From: an uncultured Acetatifactor sp.
Lineage (GTDB): Bacteria; Bacillota; Clostridia; Lachnospirales; Lachnospiraceae
Direction of reading: 5' to 3'
NCBI GenBank assembly: GCA_910584865.1
Contig: CAJUCE010000016.1
Coordinates: 44,629 to 108,628 of the forward strand
DNA: 64,000 bases
The position numbers and the translations under genes are program-made. Shown one piece after another: positions 16,642 to 24,851 of the stretch. Positions within the stretch are counted from its first letter, which is position 1. Every line of letters starts with the position of its first letter. The notes beneath the pieces are model-generated. The model was not told the DNA's origin, made no database searches, and saw nothing but the letters and a program-made list of their open reading frames with translations.

Positions 16642-18225
16642 CTATTCCGTACAATACACAAAACCTCCAAGTGCCTGTCCGTCTTCGGGAATCTCCAGTA
16701 CGCCCGATCTGACTGCACAGACACCGATCAGCCCCACCGTCTGGAACAGCAGCACTTTGGCCAGTACGGAGCCGGTGATTTGTCTTATGCTTTCCGGTGC
16801 GTGGACCTGAAGGATGGAAAAGGCGCAGTCATACAGCTTTTCATACAGTCCGGCAAAAGCAGAAATTTCTTCCCGGAGGATTTCCAGAATTGCTGCATTC
16901 TGGTCTTTGCTGACGACGGGAATAACAGCCTCGGCTTTCCCTGCCAGGACAGCGTCCAGTCCTGCGGCGATATCGCCGGCATGGGCGGTGTAACGGTTTT
17001 TGGCGGGAAGAATGGCGTAATCCGCATAGGATGCGGCGTAGGAACCCTTGACAGGACAGTAGCCTGCAAAAGAGACGGCGTGACAGACATCCCCTTCCGG
17101 GGTGTCATAAGCTTCTCCGTAACAAATGCCGTCTAGATCCCTGTAAACCGCCGCATCTGCGGAAGCCTTCTGCTGCCCCTGCCCGGAAGTCCCTGTGTCG
17201 TCGGAAGCCTTCTGCTGCCCCTGCCCGGAAGGTTCTGCGTCTCTGGAAGCATTTTTCTGCCCCTGGACGAAAAGTCCCCGGCCCTTCAGGGTTAATTCGA
17301 ACAGAAAATCCCATAAAAGACAATTATCAGCAAGTCTGTTCCCGGCAAAATGCAGTTTTCGCAGTTCGGGCAGCTTCTTCGATACATTCAGGAGAATGGC
17401 GCCCACCTCCGCGGTGAGAGAATGCTGCGCTGTGCGGTAAAATTCGTCCCTGTACTCTTCCGTGAAAATGACCAGGCGGGCCTGATACCTGCCGCCGGGC
17501 AGTGCTGTGAGCAGGCCGTATTTTTCAAGCACGGAAATCTCGTCCTCAAGGTAAACGGAGGCCACGCCCAGTTCAATTGCCAGCTGGCGAATGGTGGCAG
17601 GGGTATAATAAGTGCTGAGCAGAATATTGCCAGGCAGCTTTCTGTTGAACAGGTTCTGATATGCCATATTGGCGCCGCCTGAAAAAACAGCGCTAAATTC
17701 AAATTTTGCAGGCTGATAGCTCTTTACTCCGAATTCTCTTTCCATACTGATTCCTTCCTTTAAAATCTTCCTTGTTTTAAACAGATAATATTTTACCATC
17801 TCCAATGAAATATGGAGTCTGGAGGCCGTTTCGCCGCAGGAAAGCCCCTCGAAATAGTAGGCCAGGGTACATTCCCGGTATTCCCGGGAAAGGAGAGCCA
17901 GTTCACGGCGGAGCGTATTTAATTGTTCGGAGTGCAGGATATCCCGGATAAAATCCGCATCATCCGCCGTCTCGTCGTCGAGCTCCTCATAATGAAGGCG
18001 GCTCTTTTTGTACAGGTACTTCCGGTAGGTGTTGGCCGCGATAGCCCAGATATAGCCGAAGAATGCCTTGTCATCCCGTATCTTGTGCGCGCTGCCAAGG
18101 ATGGCCAGAATGATGTCCCCTGCAAGATCCTCCGCGTCTTCCCTGTGGGAGGTCCGAGAAAGCGCATAGGCAAATATTGTTTTCATATTTTCTTCCACAA
18201 GCGCCGAAATTTTTTCCTGCTCCAT
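16642..18225 (-). CDS. ECF-type sigma factor with a ~360-residue C-terminal extension
   Basis: The first 165 residues are an RNA polymerase sigma-70 family (ECF) factor: sigma-2 from about 10 to 75 (EDAEDLAGDIILAIL, FFGYIWAIAANTYRKYL) and sigma-4 from about 105 to 160 (LSREYRECTLAYYFEGLSCGETASRLHISLEMVKYYL). ECF factors normally end there, but this one runs to 527 residues. The extension contains a winged-helix-like segment (RQLAIELGVASVYLEDEISVLEKYGLL), three copies of a GQGQQKAS repeat near 320-356, and an alpha/beta C-terminal part. AAGGGGG precedes ATG. No anti-sigma gene is adjacent, so the tail may regulate the sigma domains in cis; this is inference. Confidence 0.85.
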   Translation of the reverse strand: MEQEKISALVEENMKTIFAYALSRTSHREDAEDLAGDIILAILGSAHKIRDDKAFFGYIWAIAANTYRKYLYKKSRLHYEELDDETADDADFIRDILHSEQLNTLRRELALLSREYRECTLAYYFEGLSCGETASRLHISLEMVKYYLFKTRKILKEGISMEREFGVKSYQPAKFEFSAVFSGGANMAYQNLFNRKLPGNILLSTYYTPATIRQLAIELGVASVYLEDEISVLEKYGLLTALPGGRYQARLVIFTEEYRDEFYRTAQHSLTAEVGAILLNVSKKLPELRKLHFAGNRLADNCLLWDFLFELTLKGRGLFVQGQKNASRDAEPSGQGQQKASDDTGTSGQGQQKASADAAVYRDLDGICYGEAYDTPEGDVCHAVSFAGYCPVKGSYAASYADYAILPAKNRYTAHAGDIAAGLDAVLAGKAEAVIPVVSKDQNAAILEILREEISAFAGLYEKLYDCAFSILQVHAPESIRQITGSVLAKVLLFQTVGLIGVCAVRSGVLEIPEDGQALGGFVYCTE

Positions 18226-18280
18226 GATTTCCCCCTTGAATGGTAAAATGGTAGAGGTGCTTACCCTGCTGAAGTTATTT

Positions 18281-18292
18281 TGAAAGCTTTCA
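18281..18292. promoter_or_regulatory. 12-bp palindrome upstream of the sigma-factor gene
   Basis: TGAAAGCTTTCA, a perfect palindrome 56 bp before the sigma-factor start and near the start of the truncated rightward transcript. It could be an operator shared by divergent promoters. Confidence 0.35.
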
Positions 18293-18349
18293 TTTATATA
18301 GTACCAGATTCGGAGGGATGGTTAACAGGAAATATAAAAAATTTGTGCG

Positions 18350-18408
18350 TTAAGTATTTGTTGGCGGCATGCTATGATGAATACGCAACGCGAGAGGAGG
18401 AAGACCTA
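18350..18408 (+). promoter_or_regulatory. Orphan promoter and ribosome site of a lost gene
   Basis: TTAAGT, 17-bp spacer and TATGAT are followed by GAGAGGAGGAAGACCT and an ATG, exactly where the insertion-sequence remnant begins. The downstream reading frame lasts only 18 codons and reads the transposase remnant backwards. The original gene seems to have been replaced or deleted. The 866-bp stretch 18226-19091 otherwise holds the palindrome, the remnant and the spoIIID promoter. Confidence 0.45.
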
Positions 18409-18903
18409 TGGGCAGGATCTTTTCCCCTTTTTCATCCACATACCACACATCCCCTTTATAATTGTATACAAGATCTGTGTCCCGGTACTGGTGCGTCTCC
18501 TCTCCATCCTTCCAGCAGTTGCGTATGTCGATCACAGGCTTTATCCCCGCGCCTTCCAGCTGCTCTATAAATGGCTGACTGTCATATCCCTTGTCTCCCA
18601 GGAAATACTGGCAGACATCAAGGTATTCAGGGGTATCCTTCTTCATCTTTTTTAATAATTCCTTCGTTTCTGTCTTCTCGCTGTTGGACGCTTTCGTCAC
18701 CTTGAATGCCACCGGAAGCTCATACTTTGCGTCTGCAATCAGGTGCAGGCGGAATCCAACCTTCCCTTTCCCCTTATCCGATACAGCCTGGAAATCAGCT
18801 TCCCGTCATTAAGGGCACCCAGTACTCTCTCTAGCCGCCCCAAATCTCCCAAATATTCAAATTCACTCTCACCAAACAGGTTCATCTGTGGTAAAATAGT
18901 CAT
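18406..18903 (-). mobile_element. Degenerate insertion-sequence transposase (IS1182/IS5-like), internally deleted and truncated
   Basis: Minus strand. The N-terminus MTILPQMNLFGESEFEYLGD, with a CGGAGGG ribosome site, is typical of IS1182-like transposases. After 'YRIRGKG' the frame changes: the next part, in another frame, reads GFRLHLIADAKYELPVAFKV and GDKGYDSQPFIEQLEG, which contains the second catalytic region of a DDE transposase. Several hundred internal bases are missing, with the join at a GGGGAAAGGG tract; the C-terminus with the last acidic residue is also lost at about 18406. The element cannot be active. Confidence 0.8.
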
Positions 18904-19035
18904 AGATAAAGCCCTCCGTATTATGTTTGTTTGGTCACTTACATTATACACCCTTTTGGATAAAAAGGGGAGGCTTTATGCGGGAACGCAGATTTTCCAC
19001 AGTAAAAAAGTCCGCACCAGACATCTAATCCAGTC

Positions 19036-19062
19036 ATACCCTCCCCAAATCCTTCATACAAT
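19036..19062 (+). promoter_or_regulatory. Sigma-E-type promoter of spoIIID
   Basis: ATA, 16-bp spacer, CATACAAT: this matches the sporulation sigma-E consensus (ATA, 16-18 bp, CATACAnT) known from Bacillus, where spoIIID is under sigma-E. It lies 30 bp before the start codon. Confidence 0.6.
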
Positions 19063-19091
19063 AGTAAAAAATATCCCACGGGGGTATTCCT

Positions 19092-19355
19092 TTGAAGGAT
19101 TATATCGAAGAGCGTGCCGTCAGCATTGCAAATTATATCATTGACAGCAACGCCACGGTGCGGCAGACAGCCAAAGCGTTCGGGGTAAGCAAGAGTACGG
19201 TACATAAGGACGTAACCGAACGTCTCACACAGGTCAATCCTGCCCTTGCAGCAGAGGCAAGAAAGGTTCTGGACGTGAACAAATCAGAGCGTCACATCCG
19301 TGGCGGGCTTGCCACAAAGGAGAAATATCTGCATCAACATGGGAGTCTGATGTAG
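19092..19355 (+). CDS. spoIIID: Sporulation transcriptional regulator SpoIIID
   Basis: An 87-residue DNA-binding protein that controls mother-cell gene expression between sigma-E and sigma-K. The sequence is highly typical: YIEERAVSIANYIIDSNATV, then the helix-turn-helix RQTAKAFGVSKSTVHKDVTERL and the basic tail HIRGGLATKEKY. The start is TTG, placed by the conserved N-terminus (MKxYIEERA) and a modest GGGGG site. A sigma-E-like promoter precedes it and an intrinsic terminator follows, so it is monocistronic. It shows that the organism sporulates or descends from sporulators. Confidence 0.97.
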   Translation: MKDYIEERAVSIANYIIDSNATVRQTAKAFGVSKSTVHKDVTERLTQVNPALAAEARKVLDVNKSERHIRGGLATKEKYLHQHGSLM

Positions 19356-19380
19356 TATAAAAGGCCGAATCCGTGAATTC

Positions 19381-19423
19381 AAAATCCATCAGCAGACTGG
19401 GAGGACCTGCGGATGGATTTTTA
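19381..19423 (+). terminator. Terminator of spoIIID
   Basis: AAAATCCATC and GATGGATTTT form a perfect 10-bp stem with further pairing (CAGCAG/CTGCGG) inside, followed by T-rich sequence. An upstream in-frame ATG of the next gene at 19413 lies in this stem, which argues against it as a start. Confidence 0.75.
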
Positions 19424-19514
19424 TGATGTGGACAAGCTATGGGGCGGTCCGGGGTATCGGCAGAAGGAGAAGGCAGAGAGGGCACACCTTCACGAAACAG
19501 CCGCGGCGGAGAGC

Positions 19515-19543
19515 TTGAATAATTTTGAAAAAAAGAATATAAT
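19515..19543 (+). promoter_or_regulatory. Promoter of the DUF4317-like gene
   Basis: TTGAAT, 17-bp spacer, TATAAT. Transcription would start near 19550, just before the start codon at 19578, which fixes that start. Confidence 0.65.
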
Positions 19544-19577
19544 AGGTGGCAGAACAGGAATGCGTCGGAGGTGGAGG

Positions 19578-20192
19578 ATGCAGATCAATCGCGAGGACAT
19601 GCTGGAACTGACCAGAAGGATGAATATTTCAAGGAATTGTTTCGGCAGGATAGCAGGGGCATACATGGACGGAGAGGGATATGTGGACGGCAGCTTCAAC
19701 ACACATTTTCAGAAGCTGTCAGGGGCGGATAAAACGAAGCATCTGCAGCTTGCGAAAACGGTTCTCCTTTCCGGAACAAACACGGAGCTGAGGGATTATC
19801 GTTTTCTGCCCGGGGACAGAGCACCAGGCAGCATCTGGCAGCTGCTCATGGCGCTGCGGGGGTGCGAGCTGAAGAATGATGCGTTGCTTTTGTCGCTGTA
19901 TGAATATATGGGGGAGCGGTACCGGCCGGGGTATCCCTATGGGATTTACGTATTTCATGGAAATTATGATGTGCCGCTGAAGGGGAGCGATAAAGTGGCA
20001 CAGAGGGAATCGGAGGAGGTATATAATTTCCTTGTCTGTGCACTGTGCCCGGTCAGCGGAGCGTACGACCCCGGGAGTCCGGAATGGGGATTTCTGTTTC
20101 CGGCCTTCAGCGCAAGGAGCACGGATGTGGACGGTATTCATATTTTTTCCACAGGAGAAAGGCATAAGGAGAGGGAGAAAATTTTATTCTAA
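19578..20192 (+). CDS. DUF4317-like protein, C-terminally short
   Basis: A 204-residue protein whose N-terminus (INREDMLELTRRMNISRNCFGRIAGAYMDGEG) and phrase GFLFPAFSARSTDVDGIHIF resemble the DUF4317 family of Clostridia, function unknown. As I remember the family, members are clearly longer, so this copy seems to have lost its C-terminal half; the sequence after the stop codon shows no recognisable continuation. The start at 19578 is supported by GGAGGTGG and a consensus promoter; an upstream frame opening at 19413 overlaps the spoIIID terminator. No signal peptide or membrane segment is seen. It could be a shortened paralogue or a decaying gene. Confidence 0.6.
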   Translation: MQINREDMLELTRRMNISRNCFGRIAGAYMDGEGYVDGSFNTHFQKLSGADKTKHLQLAKTVLLSGTNTELRDYRFLPGDRAPGSIWQLLMALRGCELKNDALLLSLYEYMGERYRPGYPYGIYVFHGNYDVPLKGSDKVAQRESEEVYNFLVCALCPVSGAYDPGSPEWGFLFPAFSARSTDVDGIHIFSTGERHKEREKILF

Positions 20193-20323
20193 GAGCCTGT
20201 AAGCTACATTCGGAGGCAGAGAATAGAAACCGCATCCGGAACGGAAGCCGTAGCGGAAGAACAGAAACGGCAGCCGGAGAACGGAAAGCGTGACAGGCGG
20301 GAGAAGCAGGAGGAATTCGGTAT

Positions 20324-21394
20324 ATGAATACAAAAGTCATTCGCATCAGCCAGGACAGTACAAAGCTTACCAGGGAAGAAGAAGCAGGGTTGAGACAGGC
20401 CGCCGGGATCCTGAAAAGGGGCGGATTGGTGGCGTTCCCTACAGAGACGGTATATGGATTGGGCGGGGATGCGCTGAATCCGGAGTCGGCCAGGAAAATC
20501 TATGCCGCCAAGGGCAGGCCCTCGGATAATCCTCTGATTATTCATATCAGCCGTTTTGAAGATATTCGGAATATCGTGAAAACTTTGCCGGAAACTGCAG
20601 TGAAAGCGGCGGAGGCCTTTTGGCCCGGCCCTTTGACCATGATACTGGATAAGTCTGCAATTGTGCCCCCGGAGACTACGGGAGGACTGGATACGGTGGC
20701 GGTGCGATTTCCCTCTCATCCGGTAGCGAGACAGCTGATCGCATACAGCGGCGGATATATAGCGGCCCCCAGTGCCAATCTTTCGGGGAAACCCAGTCCG
20801 ACTTCTGCCAGATATGTTCAGGAGGACATGGCCGGCAGGATTGAGATGATTGTAGACGGAGGCGATGTGGGAATCGGGCTGGAGTCAACCATTCTGGATT
20901 TGACGGAAGAGGCCCCCCGGATTCTGCGTCCCGGTTATATCACCCGGGAAATGCTGGAAAACGTGCTGGGAGAGGTAACTGTGGATGCGGCAACCATAGA
21001 GCCTGACAACGGACAGACACCTAAGGCGCCCGGGATGAAATACCGTCACTATGCGCCGGCCGGCCGTCTGGTCATTGTGGAAGGGCAGCCGGCGCGTGTG
21101 GTGCCGTATATCAACGCATGTGCGGCGGCAGACCGAAAAAGCGGAGAAAAGACAGGTGTTATAGGTACTGCAGAAGTACTTGAACAATACAGGGCGGATG
21201 TGGTAAAATGTATAGGAAGCCGGAAGGATGAGGAAGAGATCGCGAGGAATTTATTTTCTATTCTGCGGGAATTTGATGACGAAAAGGTGACCAGTATCTA
21301 TTCCGAGAGTTTTCCGGCCCAGGGACTGGGACAGGCAATCATGAACCGGCTTTTGAAAGCGGCAGGGCACAGGGTGGTCAGGCTGCAGGAGTAA
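20324..21394 (+). CDS. sua5: Threonylcarbamoyl-AMP synthase (Sua5/YwlC type)
   Basis: Makes threonylcarbamoyl-AMP from threonine, bicarbonate and ATP for the t6A37 modification of tRNAs that read ANN codons. At 356 residues it is the long Sua5 form: YrdC domain from about 22 to 205 (FPTETVYGLGGDA, KGRPSDNPLI, FWPGPLT, AAPSANLSGKPSPT, ESTILDL, LRPG) and a C-terminal Sua5 domain (KAPGMKYRHYAP, ending RLLKAAGHRVV). GGAGG precedes ATG by nine bases. It heads a run of genes with rpiB and upp. The 131 bp upstream show nothing clear. Confidence 0.95.
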   Translation: MNTKVIRISQDSTKLTREEEAGLRQAAGILKRGGLVAFPTETVYGLGGDALNPESARKIYAAKGRPSDNPLIIHISRFEDIRNIVKTLPETAVKAAEAFWPGPLTMILDKSAIVPPETTGGLDTVAVRFPSHPVARQLIAYSGGYIAAPSANLSGKPSPTSARYVQEDMAGRIEMIVDGGDVGIGLESTILDLTEEAPRILRPGYITREMLENVLGEVTVDAATIEPDNGQTPKAPGMKYRHYAPAGRLVIVEGQPARVVPYINACAAADRKSGEKTGVIGTAEVLEQYRADVVKCIGSRKDEEEIARNLFSILREFDDEKVTSIYSESFPAQGLGQAIMNRLLKAAGHRVVRLQE

Positions 21395-21496
21395 AAGGGA
21401 CAGAGGAACAATGCCGTCAGTATTTGCGGCACAGTTGTCAAACGGAAATACTGCGGGAGTTACCGGCAAAAGGACCTGACAGGAGGAGAGGCGTAT

Positions 21497-21934
21497 ATGA
21501 TAGCAATCGGAAGTGACCATGGAGGCTACAGGCTGAAGCAGAGCGTGATTCGCTACCTGGAAGAAAAGAAGATTTCTTATGAGGATTTGGGATGTTACAG
21601 TTATGAAAGCTGCGATTATCCCGAATTTGGACGTGCGGTGGCGAATGCCGTGGCGGAGGGCAGATGCGGTAAGGGAATTGTAATCTGTACCACCGGAATC
21701 GGCATCAGCATGACGGCCAACAAAGTTCCCGGTATCCGCTGCGCCGTGTGCGGGGACCCTCTGTCCGCAAAGCTGACCAGGCTCCATAATGATGCCAATG
21801 TGCTGGCATTGGGAGGGGGAATAATCGGAGAGAACCTGGCACTGGAAATTGTGGATGTGTTTCTCAATACGCCTTTTTCAGGGGAAGAACGCCATCAAAG
21901 AAGAGTCAGAGCCATCGAATTACAACAGGAATAA
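21497..21934 (+). CDS. rpiB: Ribose-5-phosphate isomerase B
   Basis: Interconverts ribulose 5-phosphate and ribose 5-phosphate, supplying ribose for PRPP and nucleotides. The 145-residue length is normal. Motifs seen are GSDHGGYRLK at the N-terminus, GIVICTTGIGISMTANKVPGIR with the catalytic cysteine, and LHNDANVLALGGG. An AGGAGGAGAGG site precedes ATG. It is followed 18 bp later by upp, a sensible pairing because Prs elsewhere in the window makes PRPP from ribose 5-phosphate and Upp uses it. Confidence 0.96.
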   Translation: MIAIGSDHGGYRLKQSVIRYLEEKKISYEDLGCYSYESCDYPEFGRAVANAVAEGRCGKGIVICTTGIGISMTANKVPGIRCAVCGDPLSAKLTRLHNDANVLALGGGIIGENLALEIVDVFLNTPFSGEERHQRRVRAIELQQE

Positions 21935-21952
21935 GAAACAGGAGGGAAAGCT

Positions 21953-22582
21953 ATGGCAAATGTAGTCATTATGGATCACCCGCTGATCCAGCACAAAATT
22001 GGTCTTATCCGCAGAAAGGAAACCGGTACCAAGGATTTTCGCCAGACGATCAGCGAGATCGCCATGTTAATCTGTTATGAGGCCACCAGAGACCTGAAAC
22101 TGGGGGAAGTGGAGATCGAGACGCCTATCTGCAAGACAACGGTAAAGGAGCTGCGGGGCAAGAAGATGGCAATCGTTCCCATTCTCCGCGCGGGACTTGG
22201 CATGGTGGACGGCATGTTGGAACTGATTCCGGCGGCAAAAGTAGGACACATCGGCCTCTACAGAGATCCGGATACCCTGAGCCCGGTGGAATATTATTGT
22301 AAGCTTCCGGCGGACTGTGCGGATCGGGAGGTATTTGTAGTGGATCCCATGCTGGCTACAGGCGGTTCTTCCGTGGCGGCTATCCGGATGCTGAAGGAAA
22401 AGGGATGCAAAAGTATCCATTTCATGTGCATTATTGCTGCCCCGGAGGGAATCCAGGCTATGAGCCAGGCACATCCGGATGTGGATGTCTATGTGGGGGC
22501 ATTGGATGAGCGGCTGAATGACCATGGCTATATCGTGCCCGGGCTGGGAGATGCCGGAGACCGTATTTTCGGGACGAAGTAA
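21953..22582 (+). CDS. upp: Uracil phosphoribosyltransferase
   Basis: Salvages uracil with PRPP to give UMP. The 209-residue length is standard. DHPLIQHKI near the N-terminus, ILRAGLGMVDGM, the PRPP loop VVDPMLATGGSS and the end GYIVPGLGDAGDRIFGT are typical. It starts 18 bp after rpiB with an AGGAGGG site. A coiled-coil cell-wall hydrolase gene follows by 35 bp and may share the transcript. I see no PyrR-binding or attenuator structure in the short gap. Confidence 0.97.
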   Translation: MANVVIMDHPLIQHKIGLIRRKETGTKDFRQTISEIAMLICYEATRDLKLGEVEIETPICKTTVKELRGKKMAIVPILRAGLGMVDGMLELIPAAKVGHIGLYRDPDTLSPVEYYCKLPADCADREVFVVDPMLATGGSSVAAIRMLKEKGCKSIHFMCIIAAPEGIQAMSQAHPDVDVYVGALDERLNDHGYIVPGLGDAGDRIFGTK

Positions 22583-22617
22583 AGATTCGCAGGACTTGGC
22601 GAAAGGAGGTGCAGGCA

Positions 22618-23787
22618 ATGAAATTATGGAAGAAAACGGCATGGATTCTGTCTTTTGCGCTTCTGACGGGTATATTTGACCCTGCACCGGGGCCGGGAAC
22701 GGTGTCGGCGGCTTCCGCCACGCGGGATAAACTGAATCAGACGCAGAAAGAGAAAGAGAATCTGGAAAACGAGCTCGACAAGACCCAGGATAATCTGGAC
22801 GCATTGGAAGGAAAAAGGGATACTCTGCAGAAGGAGCTGGAATATCTGAATGGGCAGCTGTCCCAGGTGGTGGCGAATCTGGAGGAGCTGGAACGGCAGA
22901 TGGAGGAGAAAGAGGCAGAAATTGCCGCTACACAGGAGGCGCTGCAGGAGGCGAAGAAGAAAGAGGCCGAGCAGTATGCCACTATGACGGCAGTAATCCG
23001 CTGTATGTATGAGCAGCAGGATGACAATTATCTGACGATTCTGCTCACTTCAGGCAGTTTTTCGGAATTTCTGAACCTGGCGGACCGCATAGAGAAGGTG
23101 GCGGCTTATGATCAGCGGATGCTGCGGGAATATGAGGAAAACAGAATCCTGATCGAAGAACATGAGGCGAGACTGCAGGAGGACCGGCAGGCTCTGGAGA
23201 AGCTGCAGGTCCAGGCACAGGAGGAGAAGGACAAGGTATCCGGCATGATCAGCCAGACTTCCAGCGCTATTTCCAAATACGGAGATCAGATATCCAGCGC
23301 GGAGAAAAAGGCTCTGGATTACGAGGCCGAGATCCGAAAGAAAGAAGAGGATCTGGAGTATCTCAAGAAAAAGCTTGCCGAGGAGATAGCAAAGTCTCAG
23401 GCGGCTGCCAACGGAGCATGGCGGGATATATCGGAGGTGAGCTTTGCGGAAGGGGACAGACGCCTGCTGGCCAATCTGATCTATTGCGAGGCGGGAGGCG
23501 AACCCTATGAGGGACAGGTGGCAGTGGGAAGCGTGGTGATGAACAGGGTGCTCAGTTCCCAGTTCCCGGATACTGTGGTGGGCGTGATATACCAGGGAGG
23601 GCAGTTTTCGCCCGTGGCAAGCGGTCGTCTGGATCTGGCGCTGGCCTCTGACAAGGCGACAGAGAGATGTTACCAGGCTGCCGATGCCGCCATGTCGGGT
23701 GTGACAAATGTGGGAAACTGTGTCTTCTTCCGGACGCCTATCGACGGATTGTCGGGCATTAACATCGGAGGGCATGTTTTCTATTAA
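22618..23787 (+). CDS. Secreted coiled-coil cell-wall hydrolase (SleB/CwlJ-like domain)
   Basis: A 389-residue secreted protein. Residues 1-32 are a signal peptide (KK, hydrophobic core, ...VSAA). Residues 35-265 are a long coiled coil rich in Glu, Lys and Leu, like the N-terminal region of PcsB/EnvC-type hydrolase regulators. Residues 275-389 form a Hydrolase_2 (SleB/CwlJ) domain: LLANLIYCEAGGEPYEGQVA with the catalytic glutamate, VGSVVMNRVLSSQFPDTV, and FSPVASGRL. It should cleave peptidoglycan in growth or in spore formation and germination. The start at 22618 is nine bases after AAAGGAGG; a GTG at 22609 overlaps that site and is rejected. Confidence 0.9.
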   Translation: MKLWKKTAWILSFALLTGIFDPAPGPGTVSAASATRDKLNQTQKEKENLENELDKTQDNLDALEGKRDTLQKELEYLNGQLSQVVANLEELERQMEEKEAEIAATQEALQEAKKKEAEQYATMTAVIRCMYEQQDDNYLTILLTSGSFSEFLNLADRIEKVAAYDQRMLREYEENRILIEEHEARLQEDRQALEKLQVQAQEEKDKVSGMISQTSSAISKYGDQISSAEKKALDYEAEIRKKEEDLEYLKKKLAEEIAKSQAAANGAWRDISEVSFAEGDRRLLANLIYCEAGGEPYEGQVAVGSVVMNRVLSSQFPDTVVGVIYQGGQFSPVASGRLDLALASDKATERCYQAADAAMSGVTNVGNCVFFRTPIDGLSGINIGGHVFY

Positions 23788-23866
23788 AAAAATCAGGAAG
23801 AAGCGTACCGCTTTGGAAGACGAGGCCGGCGAATTCTTCCCCAAAGGCGCTCCGGTTTTATACGGA

Positions 23867-24346
23867 TCAGAGCCCCAGAGTGTCCAGTCTGCTTTGCAGC
23901 CTGTCGAATTTATCACGGTAAATCAGGGAGAGCAGATGATTCAGATTGCGCAGACAGGAGGTCATCTGCTCTTTTGTGATCAGATTTTTTTCCATGGCCT
24001 CAGCCAGCTCGTCCAGGTCTACCACCTTCGTCAGTCCGTCCGGATCCACGATGACATCTGCCAGCAAATCGGTGAATGTCATTGCGTTCTCTGCAGGATC
24101 AAAGGAATATTCTACAATGTCGCAATACCAGTGCAGCAGCGAGTTGTCACTGCGGTAGATCTTGCTCACTTTGATGCCGTCCTTCAGGAAAAAACAGGAA
24201 GAACCGTGGGAAAAGGTGGTCTTGGGGTTTATGGTATTCCATTTGGTAATGATGACCTCCTCATCCTGCATGACAATGAGATCATCCTTCAAAAGGATGC
24301 ATTCGGCGGGAATGATTCGTTTGCGGTAAATTTTGGAAATATTCAT
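23867..24346 (-). CDS. DUF402 domain protein
   Basis: A 159-residue protein of the DUF402 family, related to the FAU-1/YgaC-type domain found in some nucleoside-diphosphate phosphatases and RNA-binding proteins. Residues 45-130 carry the family pattern: WCDI near WYCDIVEY, MTFTDLLADVIVDPDG and VVDLDELAEAM, with clustered acidic residues suited to metal binding. The start at 24346 is fixed by AAGGAG; an earlier frame opening is rejected. It converges with the cell-wall hydrolase gene across 79 bp that hold a weak AAGCG/CGCTT hairpin. The precise reaction is unknown. Confidence 0.82.
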   Translation of the reverse strand: MNISKIYRKRIIPAECILLKDDLIVMQDEEVIITKWNTINPKTTFSHGSSCFFLKDGIKVSKIYRSDNSLLHWYCDIVEYSFDPAENAMTFTDLLADVIVDPDGLTKVVDLDELAEAMEKNLITKEQMTSCLRNLNHLLSLIYRDKFDRLQSRLDTLGL

Positions 24347-24497
24347 AACAGGCTCCTTTTTGTTATGTATTTTAAAAATAATACAACCACAGCGGCCATT
24401 CGTCAATGCAATTTCCAAATCTTTTTTCTACGAAATTTTAACGAAAATTTTTTGAAAGCCTTTTTGAAAGTTTACAAATAAAACCTGAATATTGCCC

Positions 24498-24526
24498 TAG
24501 ACATTTTGGATAAAAATGGGTATAAT
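24498..24526 (+). promoter_or_regulatory. Promoter of the ATP synthase operon
   Basis: TAGACA, 17-bp spacer, TATAAT, 58 bp before the first start codon. It is the only convincing promoter in the AT-rich gap between the DUF402 gene and the operon. Confidence 0.65.
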
Positions 24527-24584
24527 ATAGTTTGATGGCAAAAAAGAAGCAGACACCTGAGAATGGGAAAAGGGTGGTAACTTT

Positions 24585-24851
24585 ATGAAGCGGCGTAAAA
24601 ATGAAGACAGAGTGGTGTTTCAGTCTCTTGCAATGGTGACACAGTTTGGCCTGAATATGATTGTGCCGATTTGCGCCATGTCTGCAGCGGGTGTCTGGCT
24701 GGATAAAAAGCTGGGGACTTCTTATATTACCATTCTTTTTTTTGTGATAGGAGCCATTGCCGGAGGACAGAATGTATACCGCATGGCAAAACGAATGTAT
24801 ACGGAAGCGGAGCAGGACGGGAGACAGGGAGATTCGGATGAGGATAATTGA
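24585..24851 (+). CDS. atpZ: AtpZ-like F0F1-ATPase gene-1 protein
   Basis: An 88-residue protein with two membrane helices (about 16-37 and 44-64), basic at the N-terminus and acidic at the C-terminus. Its size, position as the first gene of the operon, and pattern GVWLDKKLGTSYITILFFVIGAIAGGQNVYRM match AtpZ, which with AtpI has been linked to divalent-cation transport or ATP synthase assembly. It overlaps the next gene by 14 bases, so translation is likely coupled. The start follows a weak AGGGTGG. Confidence 0.8.
   Translation: MKRRKNEDRVVFQSLAMVTQFGLNMIVPICAMSAAGVWLDKKLGTSYITILFFVIGAIAGGQNVYRMAKRMYTEAEQDGRQGDSDEDN

Noticed and set aside
18978..19028. 16-codon ORF with a GGGGAGG site next to the IS remnant
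   Set aside because: Very short, no promoter seen, and probably IS flank or the decayed end of the element.
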